Source: Planctomycetia bacterium
Lineage (GTDB): Bacteria > Planctomycetota > Planctomycetia > Pirellulales > UBA1268
Assembly (NCBI GenBank): GCA_009919445.1
Contig: RGBY01000003.1
Coordinates: 1 to 33,673 of the forward strand
DNA length: 33,673 bases
Reading direction: 5' to 3'
Position 1 is the first letter of the stretch, and every line of letters begins with the position of its first letter. The notes beneath the pieces were generated by a model. The model saw nothing but the letters and a program-made list of their open reading frames with translations. It searched no databases and was not told where the DNA came from. Positions 1 to 9,901 of the stretch are shown here, one piece after another. A program made the position numbers and the translations under genes.

Positions 1-303
1 CTGAGCCGGCTCGTCTGCTGGTGGACGCATTGGGTCCTCCGCGTGCCTGCCTTCGATAGTTCAAGCGGCTTCCGGGTGATTCGGCTGAGCTTCCTTGATG
101 TTCTGCAGGATCCCACTGAGGGCTATGCGATTCAGGAGCAGATGCTTTGGCAAATCCATCGGGCCGGCGGCCGGATTCGTGAGGTGCCCATTACCTTCAC
201 TCAGCGACAACGAGGACTCAGCAAGGTGGACTGGTGGCAGATGGTGCTGGGGGCTTCCGATCTGGTGCGGCTGGGCTGGGCAACCTGGTTTCAAAGAAAG
301 TGA
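1..303 (+). CDS. Polyprenol-phosphate mannosyltransferase-like GT2 glycosyltransferase, C-terminal part (5' end outside window)
   Basis: The frame is open from the first base and ends at TGA 301-303, so only about the last 100 residues are present. DSSSGFR followed by EGYAIQEQMLWQIHRAGGRI and REVPITFTQRQRGLSKV matches the C-terminal half of the dolichol/polyprenol-phosphate mannose synthase family (GT2). These enzymes move mannose or a related sugar from a nucleotide sugar to a membrane polyprenyl phosphate on the cytoplasmic face. The catalytic N-terminal part (DXD region) is outside the window. The ATG at 43 is internal and not the true start, because the homologous reading continues upstream of it. 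The next gene starts 8 nt after the stop, which suggests co-transcription. The donor and acceptor cannot be told from this part. Confidence 0.85.
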   Translation: MSRLVCWWTHWVLRVPAFDSSSGFRVIRLSFLDVLQDPTEGYAIQEQMLWQIHRAGGRIREVPITFTQRQRGLSKVDWWQMVLGASDLVRLGWATWFQRK

Positions 304-311
304 GGCTGGCG

Positions 312-1409
312 ATGGCAGGCCATAAACCAAGTATTGGCATTCTGACCAGTGGTGGAGATTGCCCAGGGCTCAATGCTGTTATCCGTGCGGCCGTGATTTC
401 ATCAGATCGGCTTGGCTACGACTGCGTCGGTTTTCTGCGTGGCTATGAGGGGCTGGTTGATCCGGTTGACTACATGCCGCTGACGCAAGGCAATACCAGC
501 GGCATCCTCACTCTCGGCGGCACGATTCTGGGCTCAACAAATCGGGGCCGGTTTTCAGCCACAGTGGGTGAAGATCAGCGGATTGCCATCGACCCCAAGC
601 TTCTGGAAGGTGTTTCCCGGACCATTCGGCAGCTTGGCATCTGCGGGCTCATCTGCATCGGGGGGGATGGCTCACTGGCAATTGCCGAGCAGTTTCATCG
701 CCATGGCATTCCGGTGGTCGGTGTGCCCAAGACCATCGACAATGATCTGGGAGCCACAGCGTTCACCTTTGGGTTTGACTCTGCCGTGTCGACTGCCACC
801 GATGCGCTTGATCGGCTCCGCACCACGGCAGCCAGCCACCAGCGAATCATGGTGTTGGAAGTGATGGGTCGCCATGCCGGATGGATTGCCCTGCATGCCG
901 GTATCGCAGGTGGTGCCGACGTCATTCTGCTGCCTGAGATTGGCTGGAGTTTTGATCATGTCTGCCGCAAGATTGCCGACCGTGAGGCCGCTGGCCGGCG
1001 GCATGCCTTGGTGGTTGTGGCGGAAGGGGCCAGCCTGCCCAGCGGCGACCTTGTGTGCGTGACGGCAACTGGTGCGAGTGAACAGGTCAAACTCGGCGGG
1101 ATTGGCCAGGTCGTTGCGGCTGAACTTGCCCGGCGGCTTGACCGCCAGACCCGAACGGTTGTGTTGGGCCATCTGCAGCGGGGCGGGAATCCAACCACGT
1201 TCGATCGGGTGCTGGCCACGGAATTCGGCGTTCTCGCGGTTCAGTTGATTCATGAAGGCCGGTTCGGTGAGATGGTATGCTTCAGGCCACCTGAGATCGA
1301 AAGCGTGCCGATTGCCGAGGCGATTCAGACGCTGTCACGGGTGAACCCCGGGGGGGCTGCCATTCGGGCTGCCCGCGGACTGGGGATTTGTTTTGGGGAT
1401 CGCGGCTGA
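312..1409 (+). CDS. pfkA: 6-phosphofructokinase, group III ('mixed' ATP/PPi signature)
   Basis: 365 residues. The enzyme phosphorylates fructose 6-phosphate to the 1,6-bisphosphate (glycolysis, cytoplasm). The N-terminus has the nucleotide-binding GGDCPGLNAVIR, then IGGDGS around residues 116-121, PKTIDND at 139-145 with the catalytic Asp at 143, and MGRHAGWIALHA further on. The two substrate-deciding positions are Gly120 (GGDG, as in ATP enzymes) and Lys140 (PKTIDND, as in pyrophosphate enzymes). This combination defines the group III enzymes, many of which use ATP. I chose ATG 312 because the family N-terminus begins there (MAGHKPSIGILTSGGD) and a GTGAGG lies just upstream. The frame stays open further upstream to 234, but that part overlaps the glycosyltransferase gene. 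The phosphate donor needs an assay; the family call is secure. Confidence 0.93.
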   Translation: MAGHKPSIGILTSGGDCPGLNAVIRAAVISSDRLGYDCVGFLRGYEGLVDPVDYMPLTQGNTSGILTLGGTILGSTNRGRFSATVGEDQRIAIDPKLLEGVSRTIRQLGICGLICIGGDGSLAIAEQFHRHGIPVVGVPKTIDNDLGATAFTFGFDSAVSTATDALDRLRTTAASHQRIMVLEVMGRHAGWIALHAGIAGGADVILLPEIGWSFDHVCRKIADREAAGRRHALVVVAEGASLPSGDLVCVTATGASEQVKLGGIGQVVAAELARRLDRQTRTVVLGHLQRGGNPTTFDRVLATEFGVLAVQLIHEGRFGEMVCFRPPEIESVPIAEAIQTLSRVNPGGAAIRAARGLGICFGDRG

Positions 1410-1466
1410 TTTGCCTGACGGGCGTCGGGTGATGAATGCCACCATGGAATAGCGAAGCGAAAACGC

Positions 1467-1472
1467 AAGGAG
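1467..1472 (+). promoter_or_regulatory. Ribosome binding site deciding the acs start
   Basis: AAGGAG lies 8 nt before ATG 1481. It favours this start over the in-frame ATG at 1436, which has no such motif and would add 15 residues with no family match. Confidence 0.7.
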
Positions 1473-1480
1473 TAATTGAG

Positions 1481-3445
1481 ATGGCGGCAGCGGACAAACC
1501 AGCCGGACGCGTGGCGAGTGTCATGCAGGAGACTCGTTCCTTTCCTCCCCCGGCAGCCTTTTCGGAAAAGTCTCGAATCGGTTCGATGGAGGCTTACCAA
1601 GAGCTCTACGCTGCTGCTGCCAATGACCCAATTGCCTTCTGGGGTGAACGGGCCTCCGCGCTGCCATGGCTGAAGCCGTATGACGAGGTGCTGCGGTGGA
1701 ATCCGCCTCATGCCGAGTGGTTTGCCGGTGGGCAGACCAATGCCTCGGCCGCCTGCGTCGATCAGCATGTTGCAGCCGGGCTCGGCGAGAAGACAGCCAT
1801 GGTCTGGGTTGGTGAACCAACCGGTGAACGGCGAACCCTCACCTTCCGTGAACTTCAGGCTGAGGTGAGCCGGGCAGCCGCCGGGCTTGCAAAGCTTGGT
1901 GTGAAGCAGGGAGATGTAGTTTCGATCTATATGCCGATGACCCCCGAACTGGTCATCGCGATGCTTGCGTGTGCCCGGATTGGAGCCGTTCACTCGGTGA
2001 TCTTTGGAGGGTTCTCCAGCGAAGCAATCGCTGAGCGGAACAACGATGCCCAGGCGGTGGCAGTCATTACTGCTGATGGCGGCTGGCGACGGGGAAGCAT
2101 GCTGCCGCTGAAAGCCAATGTTGATGAAGCCCTGGAGAAGTCACCGAGCGTCAAGCATGTGGTGGTGCTCAAGCGGACCGGGCAAGACGTCACCATGGTC
2201 GAGGGGCGAGATGTCTGGTGGCATGACATGACGGCCGGCATGCCAGACGATTTTCCGCCAGTTCCTATGGACTCAGAGTCTCCGCTTTTCATTCTCTACA
2301 CCAGTGGTTCCACGGGAAAGCCAAAGGGAATCAAGCACACCACCGCCGGCTACATGCTCTGGGCGAAGACGACCGCAGAATGGGTTTTTGATCTGCGGGA
2401 CGACGATCTCTTCTGGTGTACGGCTGACTGTGGCTGGATCACTGGGCACAGTTACGTTACCTATGGCCCTCTGGCTGCCGGGGTGGGCATTCTTATCTAT
2501 GAAGGCGCACCCGATGCGCCGCATCAGGGACGGTTCTGGGAAATTATTGAAGAAGAGAAGCCAACCATTTTCTACACAGCACCGACCGCAATTCGGGCTT
2601 TCATGAAGTGGGGGCCAGAACACATTGATGGCCGTGATCTCTCAAGCCTGCGGCTGCTGGGCACGGTGGGCGAGGGCATTAATCCTGAGGCCTGGATGTG
2701 GTACCACGAAACGATTGGTGGCCAGCGTTGCCCCATCGTTGATACCTGGTGGCAGACTGAAACGGGCGGCATCATGATGAGCCCATTGCCGGGCTGTACG
2801 CCGACCAAGCCAGGAAGTTGCACGCTGCCCTTGCCAGGTGTCTGCCCAGAGATTGTTGATGCAGAGGGAACACCGGTTGAGCAGGGTGAAGGCGGCTGGC
2901 TGGTGATGACCAAGCCCTGGCCTGGCATGTTGCGGGGCATCTGGGGCGACGAGGAACGATTCGTTGAAACCTATTGGTCACGGGTGCCGGGGAAGTATCT
3001 GGCTGGAGACAATGCTCGCCAGGATGACGACGGCTATTACTGGATCATGGGCCGAATCGACGACGTGCTCAACGTGGCAGGTCATAGGCTCTCGACAATT
3101 GAGATTGAAAGCGCCCTGGTGAGTCACCCGACGGTTGCCGAAGCGGCTGCCGTCGGTCGGCCACACGACGTCAAGGGCGAGGCCGTGGCCGTCTTTGTGA
3201 CGCTTCGGTCAGGGGAGCCGGACGACGCCCTCCGGAAAGAGCTGCGACAGCATGTCCGGCACCAGATTGGTGCCATTGCCTCACCGGATGACATTCACTT
3301 CACCGCATCGCTCCCCAAAACCCGGAGTGGCAAAATCATGCGGCGGCTCCTGCGTGACATTGCCGCTGGCCGTGAAACGGTGGGTGACACGACCACGCTT
3401 GAAGATTACACGGTGCTCGCAAAACTACGGGGCAACGACGACTAA
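1481..3445 (+). CDS. acs: Acetyl-CoA synthetase (AMP-forming)
   Basis: 654 residues, almost exactly the length of E. coli Acs (652). It activates acetate to acetyl-CoA through acetyl-AMP in the cytoplasm. Visible motifs are the phosphate-binding loop [11 protein letters not shown] at residues 273-283, WWQTETGG in the middle, the hinge region [13 protein letters not shown], and the C-terminal [11 protein letters not shown] with the catalytic Lys618. That lysine is the one acetylated in regulated Acs enzymes. The N-terminal ACAS domain is present ([20 protein letters not shown]). Close relatives such as propionyl-CoA synthetase are possible, but length and motifs fit Acs best. It lies 71 nt after pfkA and is followed by a hairpin. 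Confidence 0.96.
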   Translation: MAAADKPAGRVASVMQETRSFPPPAAFSEKSRIGSMEAYQELYAAAANDPIAFWGERASALPWLKPYDEVLRWNPPHAEWFAGGQTNASAACVDQHVAAGLGEKTAMVWVGEPTGERRTLTFRELQAEVSRAAAGLAKLGVKQGDVVSIYMPMTPELVIAMLACARIGAVHSVIFGGFSSEAIAERNNDAQAVAVITADGGWRRGSMLPLKANVDEALEKSPSVKHVVVLKRTGQDVTMVEGRDVWWHDMTAGMPDDFPPVPMDSESPLFILYTSGSTGKPKGIKHTTAGYMLWAKTTAEWVFDLRDDDLFWCTADCGWITGHSYVTYGPLAAGVGILIYEGAPDAPHQGRFWEIIEEEKPTIFYTAPTAIRAFMKWGPEHIDGRDLSSLRLLGTVGEGINPEAWMWYHETIGGQRCPIVDTWWQTETGGIMMSPLPGCTPTKPGSCTLPLPGVCPEIVDAEGTPVEQGEGGWLVMTKPWPGMLRGIWGDEERFVETYWSRVPGKYLAGDNARQDDDGYYWIMGRIDDVLNVAGHRLSTIEIESALVSHPTVAEAAAVGRPHDVKGEAVAVFVTLRSGEPDDALRKELRQHVRHQIGAIASPDDIHFTASLPKTRSGKIMRRLLRDIAAGRETVGDTTTLEDYTVLAKLRGNDD

Positions 3446-3467
3446 AAGCCCCTGGAATGAGGGGCTT
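3446..3467 (+). terminator. Hairpin directly after acs, possible terminator
   Basis: AAGCCCC (3446-3452) and GGGGCTT (3461-3467) form a perfect 7-bp stem with an 8-nt loop starting right after the acs TAA. No T-run follows, so intrinsic termination is uncertain. Position and stem strength are the only support. Confidence 0.45.
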
Positions 3468-3559
3468 GGCGGGACGGCATGCAGTAACAGAGGGGCTTCG
3501 ATCGACATAGTATTGTAGGTCGTTCGTTTCCCTTCCGCTGCCGTCGTGTCATTCCCCTC

Positions 3560-6037
3560 ATGTCACCATTTTCCCTTAAAAGGCTTTGGTCTGTCTGGCG
3601 GCAGCGTCGTCGTGGGTTGGGTCGTGGGTGCTGGTTGCTGCTGGGCGTCCTCGGCGCCAGCCTGCCAGCCACTGGCCATGCAGCTGGGAACCAATTCCCT
3701 GCCTCTGCTGGTGCCTTGCTTCAGTCGGCATGCATCGACTGCCATCAGGGTGAAGATGCAGAGGCAGGCCTTGACCTTGAGACGTTCATGGCCAATGCGG
3801 TGGCGGATGTTGGTGTAGCCCAGGATGACACCTGGACGCGAATCATTGATCGTGTTGCCGCCGGTGAGATGCCACCAGCCGACGCGGAACAGCCCACACT
3901 TCAAGAACGACAACTGTTTGTGACGCGAGCCGGCGACTGGTTGCGAGACCTGCAGCGGTCACGGGATGCCGCGATTGGTCGTGTTCGTGGTCGTCGACTC
4001 AACCGCCAGCAGGTTGAACGGTCACTGCATGAATTGCTAGGCATTGATATTCCACTGGCCGACAAGCTTCCCGATGAAGGACGGCCGCGGGGCTTTACGA
4101 CAGTTGCTGAGCGGCAGGCAGTCTCTCATCACCATCTCTCGCGCCATCTGACAGTAGTTGATCTGGCGCTCGATGAGGCCTTTGGGCGAGCCCTTGGAAC
4201 GGCTGAACCGCTCAGCCGTGAGTTTGATGCACAGGGACTTGTACGGAAAAATCCCAGGCGGCGGTGCCGGGAGCCTGAACTCCGCGAGGGTGAAGCGGTC
4301 GTCTGGTCATGTTCTATGCCCTACTACGGTCGTCTGCCGGCCACGACAGCACCAGCGGATGGCTGGTATGCGTTCCGACTGAAGGCACATGGCATCAAGC
4401 TGCCCGAGTCTGGTGGTGTCTGGACCGCCATTCATGCCGGGCCTTGCGTCTCAACTGCACCGCTGCTCGAGCCAGTCACCTGCTTCGAAGCGGGTGAGCA
4501 GCCTCGCACGATTGAGTTCACCACCTGGTTGCCCAAAGGACACATGCTGGAGGTCAGACCTCAGGATGCCACCATCAAACGGGCACGGTTTGCCGGTGGT
4601 CAGGTCGGTGCAGGCGAGGGAGAGCCACAGGATGTGCCTGGCGTTGCCATCAATCAGCTTGAGATGAGGCAGGTCTACCGGTTTTCAGTCGAAGAACTGA
4701 GGCAGCGGCTATTCGGTGATCTGAAGTATGAGAAGGCGAAGCGAACGGGTCTGCTGAAGCCAGTTGTCACCAAGCCGCTTGTGAAAATAGAGGGCCTGCT
4801 CAGTGCGTTTGCATGTCAGGCTTTTCGGCATCCGGTGTCACCAGAGGAACTCACTGGATATGTCGAACTTGCCAGAGACGTGCATGGCCAGACACGATCA
4901 TTCACCGAGGCTGTTCGGGCGGGCTATCGAGCGATTCTCTGTAGTCCGGAGTTTCTTTACTTTCGTGAAATGCCAGGTCAGCTCGATGGCTATGCCCTCG
5001 CCACGCGACTGAGTTATTTCGTCACGGGAGGGCCACCCGATGACGATCTTCTGGAGGCGGCCCGCAGTGGACGGCTGGACGAGGCTGCTGAGGTCCGCCG
5101 GCAGCTGCAGCGGTTGCTCGAGCAGGGAGAGGTTGACCAGGTCGGTGTACCGGCAGCCGAACGGCAGTTTGTTGAGGATTTTGCCGCAGAGTGGCTCGAT
5201 CTTGATCAGATCGACTTCACGGTACCTGATCGGCGGATGTACTGGACGTTTGACCCGATCGTTCAGATGAACATGCTTGCGGAAACCCATGCCTTTCTTG
5301 CTCATCTGTTGCACCATGATCGACCAGTTACGGAGTTGATTGCGGCTGACTATACGTTTGGCACAAGTCGGCTGGCGAGGTTTTATGGGGCTGATAATGT
5401 GCAGGGCGAGCAGCTGCGGCAGCTGGTGTTGCCAGCCAATACCCATCGGGGCGGCTTGCTCACCCAGGGTGCGATTCTCAAGGTGACGGCTAATGGCACG
5501 ACGACGTCCCCTGTGGTGCGTGGGGCCTGGGTCGCCGAACGCCTGCTCGGCATTCATATTCCTCCTCCACCGGCAGGAATTCCTGCCATTGAGCCTGATA
5601 TCCGTGGGGCTACGACCATTCGTGAGCAACTGGCCAAGCATCGCGACGACCCCGCCTGCGCCAGTTGCCACCGCCAGATGGATCCATACGGCTTTGCCCT
5701 CGAGACATTTGACCCAGCGGGACAATGGCGAACGCACTACCGGTCAGTCGGCCAGAAAAAAAACGGCACGAGACTGGCAATTGACTCATCAGGTGAACTG
5801 CCCGACGGCAGTGTGTTTGCCAGCATTGATGAATTGAAACAGGAACTGGCCCGGGATCCGCAGGCAATCGCTCGCGGGGTGGCGGGCAATCTGCTGGTCT
5901 GGGGAACGGGTGCCAAGCTGAGCATTCGAGACCGTCAGGCGGTCCACAAGATTGTCGAGGCAGCAGGCAAGAAGGGGTACGGCTTTCGGGCAATACTTGA
6001 GGAAGTGGTTGTGAGCCCGGTCTTTCGTTCCAAATGA
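3560..6037 (+). CDS. Exported DUF1587/DUF1592/DUF1595/DUF1588/DUF1585 protein with two CxxCH motifs ('planctomycete cytochrome' type)
   Basis: 825 residues. The N-terminus has a basic stretch (RQRRRG), a hydrophobic segment and ATGHAA, so it is probably exported. CIDCH at residues 58-62 is a haem c attachment motif, as in the PSCyt domain of planctomycetes. GRRLNRQQVERSLHELLGI resembles DUF1587. The region around FACQAFRHPVSPEELTGY fits DUF1595, followed by the DUF1592 core (YALATRLSYFVTGGPPDDDL). The DUF1588 part has GILKVTANGTTTSPV-like residues and CASCH at 700-704, followed by MDPYGFALETFDPAGQWR. DUF1585 ends the protein (SPVFRSK). The biochemical role of this architecture is not established; a periplasmic redox function is inferred from the haem motifs. 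The next gene encodes its usual partner, a DUF1552 protein. Confidence 0.9.
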   Translation: MSPFSLKRLWSVWRQRRRGLGRGCWLLLGVLGASLPATGHAAGNQFPASAGALLQSACIDCHQGEDAEAGLDLETFMANAVADVGVAQDDTWTRIIDRVAAGEMPPADAEQPTLQERQLFVTRAGDWLRDLQRSRDAAIGRVRGRRLNRQQVERSLHELLGIDIPLADKLPDEGRPRGFTTVAERQAVSHHHLSRHLTVVDLALDEAFGRALGTAEPLSREFDAQGLVRKNPRRRCREPELREGEAVVWSCSMPYYGRLPATTAPADGWYAFRLKAHGIKLPESGGVWTAIHAGPCVSTAPLLEPVTCFEAGEQPRTIEFTTWLPKGHMLEVRPQDATIKRARFAGGQVGAGEGEPQDVPGVAINQLEMRQVYRFSVEELRQRLFGDLKYEKAKRTGLLKPVVTKPLVKIEGLLSAFACQAFRHPVSPEELTGYVELARDVHGQTRSFTEAVRAGYRAILCSPEFLYFREMPGQLDGYALATRLSYFVTGGPPDDDLLEAARSGRLDEAAEVRRQLQRLLEQGEVDQVGVPAAERQFVEDFAAEWLDLDQIDFTVPDRRMYWTFDPIVQMNMLAETHAFLAHLLHHDRPVTELIAADYTFGTSRLARFYGADNVQGEQLRQLVLPANTHRGGLLTQGAILKVTANGTTTSPVVRGAWVAERLLGIHIPPPPAGIPAIEPDIRGATTIREQLAKHRDDPACASCHRQMDPYGFALETFDPAGQWRTHYRSVGQKKNGTRLAIDSSGELPDGSVFASIDELKQELARDPQAIARGVAGNLLVWGTGAKLSIRDRQAVHKIVEAAGKKGYGFRAILEEVVVSPVFRSK

Positions 6038-6101
6038 ACGGTGGCCTGAGAGATGGCCCAAAGGTGATGGCGAGAAGAGCTCATCGAGTCGACAGAAAAC
6101 T

Positions 6102-6130
6102 CAGCGGAACTGGTCCCAGCGGAACTGGCC
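6102..6130 (+). repeat. 15-bp tandem duplication in the DUF1592-DUF1552 spacer
   Basis: CAGCGGAACTGGTCC (6102-6116) is followed directly by CAGCGGAACTGGCC (6117-6130), differing only near the end. It lies in the 145-nt spacer before the DUF1552 gene. No function is evident; replication slippage is the simplest origin. Confidence 0.8.
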
Positions 6131-6182
6131 TTAGAAAAATCGATTTGCCGTTATGACGCTTCAAGAAACACAGGGGATTCGC

Positions 6183-7478
6183 ATGCCGGTTGCCTTCAAC
6201 ATTGATGTGAAACGATCGCTTAATCGCCGCACGCTTCTCCGCGGAGCGGGAGTGTCGCTGGCAATGCCCTGGCTGTCGGCAATGCGGCCAGCTTTCGGAG
6301 GGGGCCGTGTTGAATCGCCGCGGCGATTTGTGGCGATGACCCTGGGCCTGGGGCTCCTTGCTGACAACCTCAACCCGGCAACTGCTGGTCGAGAGTATCA
6401 GGCATCTCCCTACCTTGCTGGCCTGAACGATCTTCGCAACTCCTTCACGGTTGTCTCGGGTGCATCTCACCCCCGGGTCAGTGGTGGCCATCAGGCCGAG
6501 GCAAGCCTGCTGACGGCGGCCCCGATGACATTTGGATCGCCGAGTCGGAATTCGATTTCACTCGATCAGTTACTGGCAAAAAACCTCGGGCATGAAACTC
6601 GTTTCCCGTCGCTTGTCCTGGCACTTTCAGGGAGCAACAGTCCGGCCTACACCGAAAACGGGTCGATGATTCCGGCTGAGTCATCTCCTGCACGGCTGTT
6701 TACGCGGCTCTTCGTGGCCGATTCGCCTGCTGAGCAGAAACAGCAGATGGCCCGGGCGCAGCAGGGTAGAAGCATCATGGATGTCGTTGCCGAAGACACG
6801 CGGTCTCTGGAGCGTCGGCTGGGCCGTGGCGACCGCGATCGGCTTGATGCCTATTTCACCAGCGTCCGTGATCTGGAAAAGCGGCTGGAACAGGAAGAGG
6901 CCTGGGCCCATCGTCCAAAACCCAAGGTGACTGAGCCCAAGCCGATTGATATTGGAAACGGGAATGACTTCGTTGCCCGGCAGCGACTGATGAGCGACAT
7001 GATCAGGCTGGCTCTTCAGACCGACTCATCTCGATTTATCACCTGCCATTTCGGAGGGAGTGGTGGGGTGGTGCCACTGGAAGGGGTAGACGAGGGGTAT
7101 CACACGCTCAGCCATCACGGCCGTGACGACGAAAAGCTGGCACAGCTGGCGATTGTTGAAAAAGCGATCATCAATGCCTGGGGTGATTTCCTGCGGACGC
7201 TCCAGGCAGTGGAGGAAGATGGCGGCACCCTTCTGGATCAGACCAGCGTGCTGTTGACGAGCAATCTTGGAAACGCCTCCAGTCACGATAATCGCAACAT
7301 GCCGGTGCTCTTGGCAGGAGGTGGCTTCCGGCATGGTCAGCACCTGGCCTTCGACAGGAAGCAGAACCACCCGCTGCCCAACCTCTACCTGTCGGTTCTC
7401 CAACAAACAGGACTTCAGGTCGACCACTTTGCGACCTCAACCGGAACGATGCCGGGGCTTGAGCCAACCCGGCCCTAA
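6183..7478 (+). CDS. Tat-exported DUF1552 (HXXSHH family) protein
   Basis: 431 residues from ATG 6183. The N-terminus carries a twin-arginine signal ([10 protein letters not shown], then a hydrophobic stretch [12 protein letters not shown]), so the folded protein is probably exported by Tat. [19 protein letters not shown] and [20 protein letters not shown] are typical of DUF1552, and the name-giving motif HTLSHH is at residues 307-312. Such proteins are abundant in planctomycetes, usually beside DUF1592-type cytochromes as here. Their reaction is unknown; the histidine cluster suggests metal binding. ATG 6183 is preferred because an AGGGG lies 8 nt upstream and the Tat n-region has a normal length; ATG 6153 (10 residues longer) is the alternative. 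The 3' end overlaps the converging oxidoreductase gene by 42 nt. Confidence 0.9.
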   Translation: MPVAFNIDVKRSLNRRTLLRGAGVSLAMPWLSAMRPAFGGGRVESPRRFVAMTLGLGLLADNLNPATAGREYQASPYLAGLNDLRNSFTVVSGASHPRVSGGHQAEASLLTAAPMTFGSPSRNSISLDQLLAKNLGHETRFPSLVLALSGSNSPAYTENGSMIPAESSPARLFTRLFVADSPAEQKQQMARAQQGRSIMDVVAEDTRSLERRLGRGDRDRLDAYFTSVRDLEKRLEQEEAWAHRPKPKVTEPKPIDIGNGNDFVARQRLMSDMIRLALQTDSSRFITCHFGGSGGVVPLEGVDEGYHTLSHHGRDDEKLAQLAIVEKAIINAWGDFLRTLQAVEEDGGTLLDQTSVLLTSNLGNASSHDNRNMPVLLAGGGFRHGQHLAFDRKQNHPLPNLYLSVLQQTGLQVDHFATSTGTMPGLEPTRP

Positions 7479-8660
7479 GAAGTGGATCGGGAGTGCCGTG
7501 CCGTCTCGCAGGGCGGATTGATGAGCGACGACACCAGCCGCAGTCATCGCCAGGGCATGTCCGATATGAATCGCCGGTGGACGGTCGGTAAGAATTGCTG
7601 TGACAAATTCATCAGTCAGTGGGCCATGCGAGTGCCCGTGATCAGTTGGCCAGTCAATGCCCGGTGGGAGGGCTGGCGGTGACAGATCGGGGAGGTCTGC
7701 CGGGCTCATCGTTCCGCTGTAGTGGCCGTTTCCATAACTACCAAGCCGGCCCGTCGCCCTACCTGTCTCACTGAATGGTCGCCGACTGCTGCTGTCTTGA
7801 ATCACGCGGCAGAGTGCGTTGTCTGTGGTTTGGAAAAGAGCACACTCGCCCGAGAATGGATTTCCGTAGGGATTGGCGTCCGGCTGTTGGTAGGGCAGAT
7901 GCCCGGGCAACCCCCTTGCCGATGCCGTAAGGAAGTGCCCGCCCGAGACACCCGTGTGAAATGCTGTTGCGTGCGTCGGATACCAAAGCGGTGGAAACCC
8001 ACGTCGCCAGTCTTGAAAAGACGGTGTCGGCGTCTTCGAGGCATGATAATGGAAGTACTCTCCCTCCGTGTACCGAAGCGGGCCGAGGGCGTTGGCACGA
8101 TAGAGGGCCCGCATGGCGCAGCACTCCGGGCGAAACCAGCTCGTTTCGAACATCATGTAGGTTCGGCCAGTTTCGCGCACAGTCTCAAAGAGCTCGTGCG
8201 CATCATCAAGATTCCCAAAGAATGCCGGCACGGCCGTTCCGACATGCTTGCCATGCTTCATTGCCAAGAGGGCATGCCGAGCATGACTAGGGGCATCGGT
8301 GGCGATGAATACTGCCTCAATAGAATCATCTTGAACCATGTCCTCGATTGACTCATAGGTCTGGCTGCAGCGGACGGCCTGCGCGAGGTCGGCACAGCGA
8401 TCAGGAAAGAGGTCGGTGACTGCTGCGACCTCGATATTCGGGTGTGATTCAAAGCGGAAGGTTGTACCGAAGCGACAATGGCCGTTGCCGGCGATGCCAA
8501 GGCGAATGCGGCGATCAGAAGAGGGCTTCCAGACCCGTGGTTGCTGCCGCTCAGCTTGAGAAATGATGGGTTCAGCGGCGCGGGTCTGACTGGGAAACAA
8601 GGCGGCGGCCGGAACTGCGGCGGCTGCAAGTGTTACGTGTCGGCGTGAATAGGTCGGCAT
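7437..8660 (-). CDS. Tat-exported Gfo/Idh/MocA-family protein, second copy
   Basis: 407 residues. The N-terminus [18 protein letters not shown] looks like a Tat signal. A Rossmann motif follows at about residues 52-62 ([15 protein letters not shown]), then VAAVTDLF and [13 protein letters not shown], typical of the NAD(P)-dependent Gfo/Idh/MocA fold. The usual catalytic EKP is replaced by AVP at 143-145 ([13 protein letters not shown]), so the common catalytic lysine is missing. The C-terminal part ([38 protein letters not shown]) closely parallels the neighbouring gene, so the two are paralogues. It starts 8 nt after the first copy ends, and its 3' end overlaps the DUF1552 gene tail to tail. 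The substrate is unknown; a sugar or sugar-derivative is only a family guess. Confidence 0.88.
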   Translation of the reverse strand: MPTYSRRHVTLAAAAVPAAALFPSQTRAAEPIISQAERQQPRVWKPSSDRRIRLGIAGNGHCRFGTTFRFESHPNIEVAAVTDLFPDRCADLAQAVRCSQTYESIEDMVQDDSIEAVFIATDAPSHARHALLAMKHGKHVGTAVPAFFGNLDDAHELFETVRETGRTYMMFETSWFRPECCAMRALYRANALGPLRYTEGEYFHYHASKTPTPSFQDWRRGFPPLWYPTHATAFHTGVSGGHFLTASARGLPGHLPYQQPDANPYGNPFSGECALFQTTDNALCRVIQDSSSRRPFSETGRATGRLGSYGNGHYSGTMSPADLPDLSPPALPPGIDWPTDHGHSHGPLTDEFVTAILTDRPPAIHIGHALAMTAAGVVAHQSALRDGTALPIHFLGPGWLKPRHRSG

Positions 8661-8668
8661 AGGGGATG

Positions 8669-9901
8669 TCAGGAGGCGTACTGGGGGATCTTGAGGGGCT
8701 CACCGTTTTTGACGGCCGACTGGTGAGCCACGATGCCGGCAACCGTCATGTTGAGCGCTGCCACCACATCAACTAATGGTTTGCGGTCACGCAGAATCGC
8801 ATCGATGAAGTCGGTAGTCAGATGACCATGAGAACCACCATGTGGGCCAGCATTCATGCCAGGTGGTAATGGGGGGCGATCAATGGCTGGGGTTGCTGGT
8901 TTTTGCTGGCCATAGATGCGGCCCTGTTCGCCTGCTGCTGCTGGCATGTCCCATGAGACAGCCATTCTTGACATGCCTGCTTCACTTGTTCGCAGCAACG
9001 CCACTTCGGTGCCGAACGGGTTGCGGTAGTCGTTATTATTCGCCTGAAGGTGCGGGACCACACTGGGCATGCCGAGTGCAGAAACTTCGGTGAATCGTTC
9101 TCCCGTTACACCGATATAGTAAGCAGTGGCGTGGGTGGGATACCACTGCGGTGGCAGACCTTTCCGCCAGCCGTTGAGATCAACAGCCCGCGTCCTGGGG
9201 TTGTAGCCGCCAATAGGCTTGCCAAAGTAGTGATAGTACTCACCCTCTGAATAGACAAGCTTGCCGAATTTTCCTGCCAGGTACTGCTGACGCCAGGTGT
9301 AGAGGTCATGATGGAAACAGGATGTTTCAAACATCATGTACTTACGACCTGTTTTCTGGACGGCCTCGGAAAGTCTTTCAGCATCTTCGAGTGATCCAAA
9401 AACTGCCGGAACAGCCGAGGCAACATGCTTGCCCCGATCCAAGGCCCTGATTGCCAGTTGGGCATGGCTGGGAGCATCGGTGGCAATGAAGACAGCTTCG
9501 ATCGTGTCATCGTCAAGCATTTGTTCGCACGATTCAAAAGTTTTTTCGCACCGGCAGGCCTTTGACAGTGCCGCTCTCCGCTCAGGGATGAGGTCAGTCA
9601 CTGCTGTGACACTAACATTAGGATGTTCCTGAAAGCCAAACTGGGCGCCGAACTGACAAAGCCCAAAACCGGCGATTCCGACACGAATTTTTCGGTCAGA
9701 AACAGGTTCCCAGGGGCCACTCGCAGCTCCTGGTTCATTGACTTCGAACCCAGGAATGATCTTCCCGCTGGCATCGACTGGCGGTGCATCCCGATCGGCT
9801 GCGGCTGCCGTTGTGCTACCGATACCGATGGCGGTGCCAACTACTCCGAGACGTTTTGCAAAACACCGGCGGGAAAAAGTGTCTTGTTCAGAGTGGCTCA
9901 T
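8669..9901 (-). CDS. Tat-exported Gfo/Idh/MocA-family protein, first copy
   Basis: 410 residues from ATG 9901. This start overlaps the stop of the GntR gene as ATGA, so translation is probably coupled; the frame is open further upstream but inside that gene. FSRRCFAKRLGVVG is a good twin-arginine motif. The NAD(P)-binding region is RKIRVGIAGFGLCQFG (about residues 70-85). GKHVASAVPAVFG has AVP at 163-165 where most family members have EKP, so the standard catalytic lysine is absent, as in the second copy. Later segments ([65 protein letters not shown]) resemble a subfamily common in planctomycetes. It may bind a nucleotide and sugar without using the classical mechanism. The function is not known. 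Confidence 0.9.
   Translation of the reverse strand: MSHSEQDTFSRRCFAKRLGVVGTAIGIGSTTAAAADRDAPPVDASGKIIPGFEVNEPGAASGPWEPVSDRKIRVGIAGFGLCQFGAQFGFQEHPNVSVTAVTDLIPERRAALSKACRCEKTFESCEQMLDDDTIEAVFIATDAPSHAQLAIRALDRGKHVASAVPAVFGSLEDAERLSEAVQKTGRKYMMFETSCFHHDLYTWRQQYLAGKFGKLVYSEGEYYHYFGKPIGGYNPRTRAVDLNGWRKGLPPQWYPTHATAYYIGVTGERFTEVSALGMPSVVPHLQANNNDYRNPFGTEVALLRTSEAGMSRMAVSWDMPAAAGEQGRIYGQQKPATPAIDRPPLPPGMNAGPHGGSHGHLTTDFIDAILRDRKPLVDVVAALNMTVAGIVAHQSAVKNGEPLKIPQYAS

Noticed and set aside
3446-3559. Clear promoter for the DUF1592 gene
   Set aside because: TAGTAT near 3510 resembles a -10 box, but no -35 lies at a fitting distance.
4898-5737. - strand frame of about 279 codons inside the DUF1592 gene
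   Set aside because: Antisense to a well-supported gene, no family pattern.
7722-8351. + strand frame of about 209 codons within the second oxidoreductase gene
   Set aside because: Antisense to a gene with a clear Rossmann motif and paralogue.
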